Assembly (NCBI RefSeq): GCF_009649845.1
Contig: NZ_WJIE01000006.1
Coordinates: 434,001-498,000, forward strand
Length of the DNA: 64,000 nucleotides
Reading direction: 5' to 3'
DNA from: Polyangium spumosum
GTDB taxonomy: Bacteria > Myxococcota_A > Polyangia > Polyangiales > Polyangiaceae
Under the pieces are notes generated by a model, which was given only the letters and a program-made list of their open reading frames with translations, made no database searches and was not told the DNA's origin. The position numbers were made by a program, and so were the translations under genes. Shown piece by piece: positions 10,547 to 19,489 of the stretch (the stretch's first letter is position 1; each line of letters starts with the position of its first letter).

Positions 10547-11239
10547 ATGGCGAGTCCGGACAAACACGCGCCCGCGGGCCTCGACGTCGAGGCCTTGAAC
10601 GACGAGCTCGCCCGCGAGCACCCGATCGACGCCTATTACGAGCGCTCGTTCTTGCCGATCCGGCTCATCGAGAGGGGCCGCCTCGCCATCATTCGCCGCT
10701 TCATCGGCCCTGCGGACGGCCTCGACCTCGCCGAGATCGGCTCGGGCGGCGGGCACGTCCTGCGCATGTTCCCGCGGGCCCGCATCACGGCGATCGACGT
10801 CTCCGACGTCTTCCTCGACACGGCCCGGAAAAACCTGGCGGGGTACGACGCGCGTTTCTTGAAGGGTGAGGTCGACAAGATGGACCTGCCGGCCCGCTCG
10901 TTCGACCGGATCATCTGCACCGAGGTCCTCGAGCATTGCGAGGATCCGGGCGCGATCCTCGGGGCGATCACGCGGCTGCTCCGGCCCGAGGGCGCGGCGG
11001 TCATCACGGTCCCGAACGACCCGCTCATCCTCGGCTTGAAGGGCTTCGTCCGCAAGACGCCCATCGGCTGGGCCCTCGGGGATCGCATCGAATGGGGCGG
11101 CGACCGGTACCACCTGCACACGTGGACCCCGGCCGAATTCGAGCGCCTGCTCGAACGGTTCTTCCGGGTCACCCACCGCGCCGCGTCGCCGTCGGACCTA
11201 CTCCCGATCCGGGCGTGTTTCCGCTGCGTGCTCCGGTAG
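10547..11239 (+). CDS. Class I SAM-dependent methyltransferase
   Basis: 230 residues, starting 3 bp after the permease gene and probably in the same transcript. Motif I EIGSGGGH lies at 63-70, the acidic end of strand 2 at AIDVSD (82-87), and a later CTEVLEHCEDP segment matches motif IV of the UbiE/Methyltransf_11 type. The C-terminal part (HLHTWTPAEFERLLERFF) is typical of small-molecule methyltransferases. The substrate cannot be told from the sequence; location beside a lipid-transport permease makes a lipid or quinone possible, which is only inference. Confidence 0.85.
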   Translation: MASPDKHAPAGLDVEALNDELAREHPIDAYYERSFLPIRLIERGRLAIIRRFIGPADGLDLAEIGSGGGHVLRMFPRARITAIDVSDVFLDTARKNLAGYDARFLKGEVDKMDLPARSFDRIICTEVLEHCEDPGAILGAITRLLRPEGAAVITVPNDPLILGLKGFVRKTPIGWALGDRIEWGGDRYHLHTWTPAEFERLLERFFRVTHRAASPSDLLPIRACFRCVLR

Positions 11240-11261
11240 CGCCGCCCCCCCCGAGCGGGGC

Positions 11262-12200
11262 TCACTCGTGCGTGACGGTCAGCTCGTAGGGGTTGACCCA
11301 GTTCTTCGCGAGCTCGCCGCCCGTGTCGAAATCGTTGTAATAGAGCGACACGAACGGGGAGACGAGCACGTAATAGGTGCCGGGCTCCGTGATCTCGGCC
11401 TCGATCGTCTTGGGCTCGGTCTCCAGGGCCAGATCCCCGGCGAGCTTCGTCTCGCCGTCGGGCCCGTACATGTCCAGCGACAGCGCGATCGGCGTGTCCA
11501 GGGTGGCGCGCAGCATGCCCGGCCTGTCCACCTGGACCTCGTAATAATCGTAATGCGCCTCGTAGGTCGGCCAGGCATTCTCGACGTACCCCGCGAGCAT
11601 GTAGGCGCTGAGCGGCTTGCCGAGGGCGATGCTCCGCGCCTCGGCGGGCGTGTCGTTCGGCTCGAAGCAATCCACGGCCGCGTGGAACTTCCAGTCGTAG
11701 GTGACCTTCTGCGGAGGGTCACCCGTCGCGACGCCGGTCTCCTCGAGCCGCACCGAATACGTCATGCCGGGCGTGACCACGAAGCGCCGCGCGGCCACGC
11801 CGCCCTCGCCGCTCGCCGAGCCCGAGATGTCGCCGTCGGGGTCCGTGGCGGCCATGAGGCCCATGAAGAGCTGCTCGCCGTGCCCGCGGACCTCGACGTA
11901 CCCGCCGCCCGCGTCGTTCGGCACGGTGAACGTGAACGTGTGCGTGTTCGCCTCGGCCGTGGCCTCGAAGCCGTCCGTACCCTCGGCCGCGGTCGGCTCG
12001 TAGCAGGTGGCCTCGTGATCGCCGCCGCCGCCCTGTCCGCCGCTGCCGCCCTGTCCGCCCTGACCCCCGGCGCCGCCATTACCAGCCTCACCGCCGTCGC
12101 CGCCATTGCCGCCGCCGCCGGGGTTGTTCGTCGTGATGATGCAGCCGGACAGGAGGGCGAGGGACGTGAGCAGGGTGCAGAGGAACGTGGTCGTGCGCAT
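11262..12200 (-). CDS. Lipoprotein with pre-peptidase C-terminal (PPC)-like domains
   Basis: 312 residues. The ATG at 12200 is preceded at 7 bases by AGGAGG, so it is preferred to a start seven codons upstream. The signal peptide ends in LLSGC, a lipobox, and is followed by a Gly/Asn-rich linker of about 35 residues. Two beta-sandwich segments follow that resemble PPC domains: one around TFTFTVPNDAG and one beginning CFEPNDTPAEA and ending near YVLVSPF. PPC domains usually accompany secreted peptidases, but no catalytic domain is present, so this is a surface or binding protein of unknown role. It is convergent with the methyltransferase gene. Confidence 0.78.
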   Translation of the reverse strand: MRTTTFLCTLLTSLALLSGCIITTNNPGGGGNGGDGGEAGNGGAGGQGGQGGSGGQGGGGDHEATCYEPTAAEGTDGFEATAEANTHTFTFTVPNDAGGGYVEVRGHGEQLFMGLMAATDPDGDISGSASGEGGVAARRFVVTPGMTYSVRLEETGVATGDPPQKVTYDWKFHAAVDCFEPNDTPAEARSIALGKPLSAYMLAGYVENAWPTYEAHYDYYEVQVDRPGMLRATLDTPIALSLDMYGPDGETKLAGDLALETEPKTIEAEITEPGTYYVLVSPFVSLYYNDFDTGGELAKNWVNPYELTVTHE

Positions 12201-12311
12201 GTAAAAGCCTCCTCGAAGCAAAAGGCGCCCGGTGACCGGGGCGCGCCGCCTGATGTAGCCGCCTCGGGCGGGAGAAGCCTTCGACGAAGCTCGGTCGAAG
12301 CTTGGCCCCCC

Positions 12312-13106
12312 TCAGCCCGCGTCGATGATCCGCACGGCGTCGGGCGGCAAGCAGAGGACGTATCCATGCCCGCGGCGCGAGAGCACGAGCCGCCTGAGGA
12401 GCGCGTCCCGATCGAGTGATTCGAGGCTCGCCAGCCGCTCGCCGCTGCCGCTCCGCGCGATGAGGCCTCGCAAGAGCGCCTCGTCGAGCGCGCCGTCGTC
12501 GAGCAGGCGCCGGACCGCGTGGCGGATCGCCGTGACGAGCGGCGCCACCACGCCCGCGCTGCCCACCGCCTCCTGGATGTCCCACACGTGCACGACCTGC
12601 GAAGGGCTCGCCGCCAGCGCGGCGAAGGCGCGCGCCGCCGCGGCCTGGAGGTCGAGGTAACGGCCGGCGAACTGCACGACGCAGGCGTCGCCGTCCCGGG
12701 TGATGACGAACGCAGGCGAGGCCGCGGCCTCGCCGGGCGCGCCTTCGAGCGGGATCGGGCTGCAAAACGGCTCGGTCTCGGCGGGCCCGAGCACCTCGAG
12801 CAAGACGGCGCCGATCTGCAGGCGCGAGCCCTCGCCGAAGCCACGCGCGCCGCCCGGCTCGAGGGGCGCGCCGTCGAGGAAGAGGCCACTCGACGTGGAG
12901 AGGTTCTCGATGCGGAGCGGCGGCACGAGCGCCCCGCGCGGCCCGGCCGTGATGCGCGCGTGGCGCCGCGAGACCGAGGGGTGATCGAGCCGGATCTCCA
13001 CGCCCGGCTCGCGCCCGATCACGCCGCCCTCGGGCAGGTCGACGACCTCTCCCTCCCGGAGGCGGCCGGGGCCGACGACACGGAGTACGCGGGCCCTGAA
13101 ATGCAC
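12312..13106 (-). CDS. FHA-domain protein, divergent from a Ser/Thr kinase
   Basis: About 264 residues if translation begins at the GTG at 13106; AGGAGG directly abuts that codon, so the start is uncertain. Residues 5-108 form an FHA domain with IGREPG, SVSRRHARI and the ENLS segment that contact phosphothreonine. The C-terminal 150 residues are alpha/beta in character and include VHVWDIQEAVGSAGVV and YVLCLPPDAVRI; I do not recognise this part. The gene faces away from the kinase gene at 13183 across only 76 bp, so the two are probably co-regulated and the FHA domain may read that kinase's output. That partnership is inference. Confidence 0.8.
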   Translation of the reverse strand: MHFRARVLRVVGPGRLREGEVVDLPEGGVIGREPGVEIRLDHPSVSRRHARITAGPRGALVPPLRIENLSTSSGLFLDGAPLEPGGARGFGEGSRLQIGAVLLEVLGPAETEPFCSPIPLEGAPGEAAASPAFVITRDGDACVVQFAGRYLDLQAAAARAFAALAASPSQVVHVWDIQEAVGSAGVVAPLVTAIRHAVRRLLDDGALDEALLRGLIARSGSGERLASLESLDRDALLRRLVLSRRGHGYVLCLPPDAVRIIDAG

Positions 13107-13182
13107 CTCCTGGGGATTAGCGCGGAGGCAGGGCCGCCGGCAAGGTGGCTCGCCCGCCCCGTCGCGGCCAGAAACGCGGACG

Positions 13183-16100
13183 ATGGTGACCGACGTTCCC
13201 CTGTCGCTGGGTGTCTTCACGGCCGCGCGCCGGATCGGGCGGGGCGGCAGCGGCGAAGCGTGGCTCGGGCAGCACAGGCCCTCGGGCGCGGACGTGGTGC
13301 TCAAGATCCCGCACGCGCCCGCCGGGGGCGAAGCCGCGGCCTTCCGGCGCATCCAGGCCGAGGCGGCCATCGCCTCCGAGGTCACGGGCCCCCACGTGCT
13401 CGGCGTGCTCGACTTCGGGCGCGTCACGCCCGCCGAGTCCGCGGCCTCGCGCACGCGCCTGCTCGCGGGACAACCCTACCTGGTCCTGCCCTACGCCTCG
13501 CTCGGCTCGCTCGCGGGGTACGTCGGGCGCTTGCCGTTCGAGGCCACGCGCGTGGTGCTGCTCGACGTCCTGCGTGGGCTCTCGACCCTGCACGCGCGCG
13601 AGGTCGTCCACCGCGACATCAAGCCCGCCAACGTGCTGCTGTTCCTCCCCGAGGGCCCGCTCTCCATCCGCGCCGTCGTCGCGGATCTCGGGTTCGCCCT
13701 CGTCCCGCGGAGGACCGAGCCGCTCGGCGCGCGGGGCGGCACGCCCGGCTACATGGCTCCGGAGCAACACACGGGCCGCCTGCGCGACCTCGGTCCGTGG
13801 ACGGACCTGTACGCCGTGGGGTTGCTCGCCGCGGAGCTCGTCGCGGCGCCCGAGAGGCCACCCGCGTTCGACGCGTGGATCGCGGCGCTCACGGCGGAGG
13901 AGCCCCGCGAGAGGCCCCGGTCGGCCGCGGAGGCGGCGCACTGGCTCGGGGTGATGGGCGGCGCGCCTTCGCTCGTCGCGTCTCCGGCGGAGCGGCGCGC
14001 GCTCGCCGAGGGGATCGCCGCCGCGCGCGCGGCCGCGGCGCCACGCGAGGTGGACGCGGGCGCGCTCGCGACGACCGCCCCCTTCGCCGAGGTGCTCGAC
14101 GTGGCTCCGGCGGGCGAGGCGCCGGGCGGCGCGGGGCGGGCAGCGCGGGGCGCGCGGCCCGTGTTCGTCCCGTCGCTCGTGTTCCTGGACGAACCCCTCC
14201 CGCCGCCGCTGCCGCCGGGCCTCGGCGCGGGCGTGTGTGCGCTCCGCCGTCCGCCGCTCGTGGGGCAACAGGACCTGCGCGCGGCCCTCTGGGAGGCGCT
14301 CACCGAGGCGTGCCGCGCCCGCGCGCCCCGCGGGGTGATCGTGACCGGGCCCGTGGGCGCCGGCAGGAGCCGGCTCGCCGGCTGGCTCGCCGAGTCCGCG
14401 CACGAGCGGCTCGGTGCCCGGACGATCCACGTCGAGGGCCGCGACGGGGACGGGCTCGGCGCGCTCTGGGAGCGTGCCTTCGCCGGCCTCTCGCCCCGTG
14501 GTGGTGCGCGGGTCGCGCCCACCACCGAGGAGCGGCGCGCGGCGCTGCTCGCGTGGCTCGCCGCGCTCGCCGCGGACGCGCTCGCCGTGGTGGTCGTGAT
14601 CGACGACGCCGAGGCCGACCCCGAAGCCGTGGCGCTCGCCGCGGACGCCCTCGACACCCCGGACGGTCGCCTCGGCCCCGTGATGTTCGTCCTCGCCCAG
14701 CGGCCCGAGGCGCGCGCGCCGGCCGCCGCGGCGCTCGCCGCGCTCGGCGCGCGGCCTCGGGTTCGTGCCTGCCCCGTGCCGCCTCTGACGGACGCCGAGA
14801 CCGAGCGCCTGCTCGCCAGCTTCATCGGCTCGGACGAGCGCACGCGCCAGCGTATCGCCGCGCGCGCCGAGGGCAGCCCCCTCTTCGCCTGCCAGCTCGT
14901 GCGGGACTGGGTGCAACGAGGTTTGCTCGTCCCGGCCGCGCGTGGCCTCGCGCTCGCCGGCCCGGAGCCGCCGATCCCCGACTCGCTCGTCGCCCTCTTC
15001 CAGGACGAGCTCTCCGCCGTGCTCGCCGCGCGTGACGAGACCTTCGGCCGCGCCGTCGCCCTCGCCGTCCTGCTCGGCGGCGACGATGGCCGCGGCTGCT
15101 TCTCCCGGGCTTGCGCGCTCGCCGGCGTCTCGCCCCCGCCCGACCTCGCCGAGGTGCTGCTCGACGCCGGCCTCGCCGTCCGCGCCCCGGGGGGCTTCCT
15201 GCTCTCGCACGCCATCGTCTGCGAGGTCGTCGAGCGGCGGCTCGAGGGCGACCCGCAGCTCGCGGCGCTCCACCTCGCGTGCGCCGAGGCGCGGTTCGGC
15301 GCGCGGGGAGCCTGCCGGATGCGGCCTCGCGCGGCGCTCGCGGCGGCGCGCCACTTCGAGCGCGCGGGGGAGCCCGAGCGCGCGATCGAGGCGCTGCAGG
15401 CGACCTCGTTCGTGGACCAGGGCGCCGCCGACGCGGCCGCGATGCTCGACCTCCTCGACGGGCTCGTGTCGCGGCTCGCCGCGCGGCCTCGGGCCCTGCC
15501 TGCCTTGTGGGCGCTCGCGGCCCGCGCGCATTACCAGCGCGGCGACAGCGCGCAGGCGGAGGCCGCGGCGCGCCGCGCCCTCGCGGCGGACCTCCCGAGC
15601 GACGATCCGCGCGCCCGCTTCGACGCCCTGCTCGCCCTCGGCGCGGCGGCCACGAGCCGCGGCGCCATCGACGAGGCGCTCGCGCTCGCCGACGAGCTCG
15701 AGGCGCTCGCCGCGCGCCTCGGGGATCCCACGGACGCGCTGCTCGCCGCGATGCAACGCGGGCGGGCCGAGTTCGTCGGCTGCCGCCCGGCCGCGTGCCT
15801 CGCCACGGTCGACGCCACCCTCGCGCGGAGCGAGGGCGCCGATCCACGCGTCATCGCCCGCGCGCGCACCGTGGCTGCGGACGCGGCCTTGCTCGCGGGC
15901 CTGCTCGACGATGCGGCGCGGCGCTGCGAGCAGGTCCTCGTGGACCTCGGCGAAGGCGCGGCCGGCCACCTCGCGGCGCACGTGCTGGTCACGCTCGCCG
16001 ACGTCGAGGTGCGCCGGGGCCGCTTCGACGCGGCCATCCAGTGGAGCCGCAAGGCTGCGGCGGCGGCCCATCACCGCGCGCCCGTCGTGGGGTATGCGCG

Positions 16101-16470
16101 GGGCAACGCGGCGTATGCGATGCTGCGCGCCGGGCGCGTCGGGGAGGCGCGGGCCGAGGCCGAAGCGGCCCTCGCCGACTTGCCCGAAGGGCAGCGGCAC
16201 CGGCTCTGGTTTTTCCTCACGGGCCTCTTGCTCCCGTCGCTCGCCGCGGAGGACGACCTCGCCCTCTTCGACGCGCGCTTCGAGGCGTTCGAGGCTTTCT
16301 CCCGGACCACGCAGGTCTCGCTCGTCGAGTGCGCGGAGGCCTTGCGGATGGCCTTGTGGACGCTCGAAGCGCGGGGTGAGGCCTCGCGCGCCGCCGCGGC
16401 CCGCGCGCTCGCCGACGAGCTCTTTCGTCGTCTCGGCCGCGCGGGAGAGGCTAGACTGCCTTCATGCTGA
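13183..16470 (+). CDS. Ser/Thr kinase fused to an AAA-type ATPase and TPR-like region
   Basis: 1095 residues. The kinase (about 12-260) has GRGGSG at 19-24 and HRDIKPANVLL from 143; the magnesium-binding motif reads DLG rather than DFG, which many bacterial kinases tolerate. After a Pro/Ala-rich linker comes an ATPase of the type found in LuxR-MalT/PknK-like proteins, with Walker A GPVGAGRS at 389-396 and Walker B VVVVIDDAEAD. The last 450 residues are Ala/Arg/Leu-rich helices spaced like TPRs (HYQRGDSAQAEAAARRAL, VRRGRFDAAIQWSRKA). This architecture is common in myxobacterial regulators that integrate signals and bind other proteins. The stop codon overlaps the next gene by 7 bases. Confidence 0.9.
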   Translation: MVTDVPLSLGVFTAARRIGRGGSGEAWLGQHRPSGADVVLKIPHAPAGGEAAAFRRIQAEAAIASEVTGPHVLGVLDFGRVTPAESAASRTRLLAGQPYLVLPYASLGSLAGYVGRLPFEATRVVLLDVLRGLSTLHAREVVHRDIKPANVLLFLPEGPLSIRAVVADLGFALVPRRTEPLGARGGTPGYMAPEQHTGRLRDLGPWTDLYAVGLLAAELVAAPERPPAFDAWIAALTAEEPRERPRSAAEAAHWLGVMGGAPSLVASPAERRALAEGIAAARAAAAPREVDAGALATTAPFAEVLDVAPAGEAPGGAGRAARGARPVFVPSLVFLDEPLPPPLPPGLGAGVCALRRPPLVGQQDLRAALWEALTEACRARAPRGVIVTGPVGAGRSRLAGWLAESAHERLGARTIHVEGRDGDGLGALWERAFAGLSPRGGARVAPTTEERRAALLAWLAALAADALAVVVVIDDAEADPEAVALAADALDTPDGRLGPVMFVLAQRPEARAPAAAALAALGARPRVRACPVPPLTDAETERLLASFIGSDERTRQRIAARAEGSPLFACQLVRDWVQRGLLVPAARGLALAGPEPPIPDSLVALFQDELSAVLAARDETFGRAVALAVLLGGDDGRGCFSRACALAGVSPPPDLAEVLLDAGLAVRAPGGFLLSHAIVCEVVERRLEGDPQLAALHLACAEARFGARGACRMRPRAALAAARHFERAGEPERAIEALQATSFVDQGAADAAAMLDLLDGLVSRLAARPRALPALWALAARAHYQRGDSAQAEAAARRALAADLPSDDPRARFDALLALGAAATSRGAIDEALALADELEALAARLGDPTDALLAAMQRGRAEFVGCRPAACLATVDATLARSEGADPRVIARARTVAADAALLAGLLDDAARRCEQVLVDLGEGAAGHLAAHVLVTLADVEVRRGRFDAAIQWSRKAAAAAHHRAPVVGYARGNAAYAMLRAGRVGEARAEAEAALADLPEGQRHRLWFFLTGLLLPSLAAEDDLALFDARFEAFEAFSRTTQVSLVECAEALRMALWTLEARGEASRAAAARALADELFRRLGRAGEARLPSC

Positions 16471-17504
16471 AACGCGCGATTTCCTTGGGCTTGATCACCA
16501 CGACCTTCCTCCTCGCCGCCTGCGGCGACGGCGGTTCGAACACGACCGGCGCGGGCGCCAGCGGCGGCGGCGCTGCGGGCGGCACCGGCGGCATGGGCGG
16601 CGCCGGCGGCGCGGGCGGCGCCGGGGGGATGGGCGGCGGCGCCGGCGGCACGGGCGGCGAGGGGGGCATGATGGAGGTCGATCCCCTCGTCGGCATCGGG
16701 ACCGTCGAGGAGATCCAGGCTGGGTTCATGTTCACCGAGGGCCCGCAATGGATCCCCTCCACGAACACGCTGCTCTTCACGGACATCCCTGCGAACCGCA
16801 TCTACGCGCACTCCCCCGGCGGCGGCGTCATCACCGTCTTCCGCGAGCCCAGCGCCAACACGAATGGCCTCGGCCTCGACCCGAGCGGCCTGCTCGTCGC
16901 CTGCGAGCACAGCGGCCGGCGCGTCTCGCGTACGCTCGCGGACGGCACGATCGAGACCATCGCCGACCTGTACGAGAACAAGAAGCTGAACAGCCCGAAC
17001 GACGTCATCGTGCATTCGAATGGCACGGTCTATTTCACCGATCCCCCCTACGGCCTGCCCGACCCCGGCCAGAGCGAGCTCGGCTTCTTCGGCGTCTTCC
17101 GCGTCACGCCCGGCGGCGAGGTCACGCTCGTCGCCGACGACATGCAGCGCCCGAACGGCATTGCCCTCTCGCCCGACGAGAAATCCCTCTACGTCGCCGA
17201 TACCCAGACCGGCGAGCTCCGGACCTGGCCGGTGAACGACGACGGCTCGCTCGGCGCCGGGAGCACGCTCGTCACGACGGGCCCCGGCCCCGACGGAATG
17301 GCCGTCGACGAGAAGGGCAACCTCTTCGTCACCACGAAGAACGGCGTCGAGGTGTACAGCGCCGCCGGCAAGCTCTACGGCGCCATCGCCGTCCCGCAGC
17401 AGCCCTCGAACTGCGCGTTCGGCGGCGAGGACAAGAAGACGCTCTACATCACGGCCCGCACCGGCCTCTATCGCGTCACGCTCGCGAACCCCGGCCTCTA
17501 CTGA
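16464..17504 (+). CDS. SMP-30/gluconolactonase-family lipoprotein
   Basis: 346 residues. A signal peptide with lipobox LAAC (C20) is followed by a Gly/Met-rich linker to about residue 70. The rest is a six-bladed propeller of the SMP-30/gluconolactonase/LRE family: FTEGPQW, SPNDVIVHSNGTVYFTDPP and RPNGIALSPDEKSLYVADT are the diagnostic metal-site and active-site segments. The family hydrolyses lactones or related esters using a divalent metal. As a lipoprotein it would act in the periplasm or at the cell surface. The gene begins inside the last codons of the upstream kinase gene, suggesting translational coupling. Confidence 0.88.
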   Translation: MLKRAISLGLITTTFLLAACGDGGSNTTGAGASGGGAAGGTGGMGGAGGAGGAGGMGGGAGGTGGEGGMMEVDPLVGIGTVEEIQAGFMFTEGPQWIPSTNTLLFTDIPANRIYAHSPGGGVITVFREPSANTNGLGLDPSGLLVACEHSGRRVSRTLADGTIETIADLYENKKLNSPNDVIVHSNGTVYFTDPPYGLPDPGQSELGFFGVFRVTPGGEVTLVADDMQRPNGIALSPDEKSLYVADTQTGELRTWPVNDDGSLGAGSTLVTTGPGPDGMAVDEKGNLFVTTKNGVEVYSAAGKLYGAIAVPQQPSNCAFGGEDKKTLYITARTGLYRVTLANPGLY

Positions 17505-17510
17505 CGCCGT

Positions 17511-19358
17511 TCAGATTCGCCCCGCCGCCCAGATCGCCACGGCAACGCCCATCACGCTCTCCCCGGCGACGAGCCCCGAGGCCGTCGCCGTCGTGTAAAG
17601 CGCGTCCTTCCTGGGGAAAAAGCGGGCCACGATCGCCCCGATCGCGGCGCCGAGGAAGAGCGTATAACTCGTCGACGCCGGCAGGATGAACGAGAGCCCG
17701 AGCCCCATCGAGGAGGGCACCCAGGCGGCGAGGCGCTTCGGCCCGAGCTCGCTCGCGAGCGTGCAGACCGCGGCGAGCGCGGCCGCGATCGCCATGGCGA
17801 GGGCCGCGTGCGGGGGCAGGCCGGCGAAGCCTCGCGCGAGCAGCTCCGCCGTCCCTTTGAACATCTGCACCCCGGGCGCGGGGTATTTCGTGCCGAGCAG
17901 CTCGAGCGGGAACGCCGTCAGGAAGACGAGCGCCGTCACGAGCCCGCCCACCGTGATCCCGAAGAGCTGCGCGAAGAGCTGCTTTTGCGGAGAAGCGCCG
18001 AGGATCCGGCCCGTCTTCAGGTCCTGCATCATGTCGCCGCAGCTATTGGCCCCCGCGTTCGTCAGGCCGGCGGCCATCAGGCTCACGTGTGTTTGTCCCG
18101 GCGCGAGCACCGCGAAGAGGAGCTGCGAGACCATCGCCATGGGGCCGAGCGGGTTCACGTCCGTCTCGCCGAGCGTCCTCGTGCCCACGAGCGCGAGCGC
18201 GCCCGCGAGCACGATCGCGAAGAGCGTCGTCGCCGGGTGCATCCCGAGCACGAACCATTGCGTCGTGATGGCCAGGATCGCCGCCGCGGCGAGGCCCCAG
18301 CCGAGCCAGCGCGAGGGCACCTCCACGTCCCTCGGGTCGGCCTCGCCGGGCGCCTTCGCCCCGATCGAGCCGATCGATCGCATCGCCGTCACGATCGAGC
18401 CGCCCTTCAGCGCGAACGACACGAGCCCCCCCACCACGAGCATCGCTACGCCCGGCCAAACGCAATATCCCACCGCGTCGCCGTAGAGGTTCGGCGCGGC
18501 GGGCGTGGGCGTCACGAAGCCTCGCCCGACGGCCCAGGGGACGACGCCGGCCCAGCAGAGCGTCGCGCCGACGGCCATCCACGCCGCCGTCCGCAGCCCG
18601 ACGAGCGCGCCCGAGCCGAGCGTCATGAGCGACATGTCGAGCCCCAGCGTGAGCCGCGCCAAACCCAAGGCCCCGAGGCTCGCGAAGGCGAACGGCACGG
18701 TATCCGGCACGAAGCCGAGCACCCCGCGCGTGAACACGAGCGTCGCCCCGATCCCGGCCGCCACCATCAAGGCCACGGCTTTTTTCGTCCCGCCTTCGCC
18801 TTCGCCGTGCAGCGCGAGGGTCATCTGCGCTGCGGCGACACCCGACGGAAACTTCAGGTTTTCACGGTTGATCATCTGCCGCTTCAGCGGGATCGCGAAG
18901 AGCAACCCGAGCAGGGCGGCGGAGACGAGCCACGCGGTGATCTGGAGGAGCGACAGGCGCTGCCCCGTGACGATCATGAGCGCGGGCATGGCCGACACCA
19001 TGCCCGCGCCCGCCATGGCCGCCGCGGCGGAGGCGGCGGTCTGCATGGTGTTGTTCTCGAGCACCGTGAACGCGGGCCCCCGCGCGACACCGCGCCAGAG
19101 CCGGAAGAGGAGCCACGCCGAGATCGCCGCCGTGATCGAGGCGCTGTACGTGATGCCGATCGTCAGCCCCGTGTAGAGGTTCGCCGCGGAGAGGACCGAG
19201 CCGATCACGCACCCGAACACCACGGCGCGCAGCGTGAACTGCCGCTCCAGGGGCCGAAAGACCCGGTCGTACCAGACCTCGTCCGTCACGCCTGCGGCAT
19301 CGGCCACGGGCGCCTCGCCGCGAGGCTCGTTCGTGACGGAGGCGGGCACGCTCGACAT
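17511..19358 (-). CDS. OPT-family oligopeptide transporter
   Basis: 615 residues from the ATG at 19358; an upstream in-frame extension is Arg/Gly-rich and not like the family. OPT proteins are proton-coupled transporters of peptides or metal chelates. The sequence shows about 14-16 hydrophobic segments, the early ANLYTGLTIGITYSASI segment, the NREN LKFPSG region and the late GPKRLAAWVPSSMGLGLS segment typical of the prokaryotic OPT branch. Cargo is unknown. It ends 7 bp from the SMP-30 gene (convergent). Confidence 0.9.
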   Translation of the reverse strand: MSSVPASVTNEPRGEAPVADAAGVTDEVWYDRVFRPLERQFTLRAVVFGCVIGSVLSAANLYTGLTIGITYSASITAAISAWLLFRLWRGVARGPAFTVLENNTMQTAASAAAAMAGAGMVSAMPALMIVTGQRLSLLQITAWLVSAALLGLLFAIPLKRQMINRENLKFPSGVAAAQMTLALHGEGEGGTKKAVALMVAAGIGATLVFTRGVLGFVPDTVPFAFASLGALGLARLTLGLDMSLMTLGSGALVGLRTAAWMAVGATLCWAGVVPWAVGRGFVTPTPAAPNLYGDAVGYCVWPGVAMLVVGGLVSFALKGGSIVTAMRSIGSIGAKAPGEADPRDVEVPSRWLGWGLAAAAILAITTQWFVLGMHPATTLFAIVLAGALALVGTRTLGETDVNPLGPMAMVSQLLFAVLAPGQTHVSLMAAGLTNAGANSCGDMMQDLKTGRILGASPQKQLFAQLFGITVGGLVTALVFLTAFPLELLGTKYPAPGVQMFKGTAELLARGFAGLPPHAALAMAIAAALAAVCTLASELGPKRLAAWVPSSMGLGLSFILPASTSYTLFLGAAIGAIVARFFPRKDALYTTATASGLVAGESVMGVAVAIWAAGRI

Positions 19359-19489
19359 GGGGGCATCGTCCAGCGTGCGCGGGTCGAGGTCAAGCCGAGC
19401 GGGCATCCGTCCGGCGTGCCCCGCTGCGTGCTGGGACAAACCGGCGGCCTTCGCGGGAACTTCCGGCCGCGCCCGCGCTCGGATCGGCC

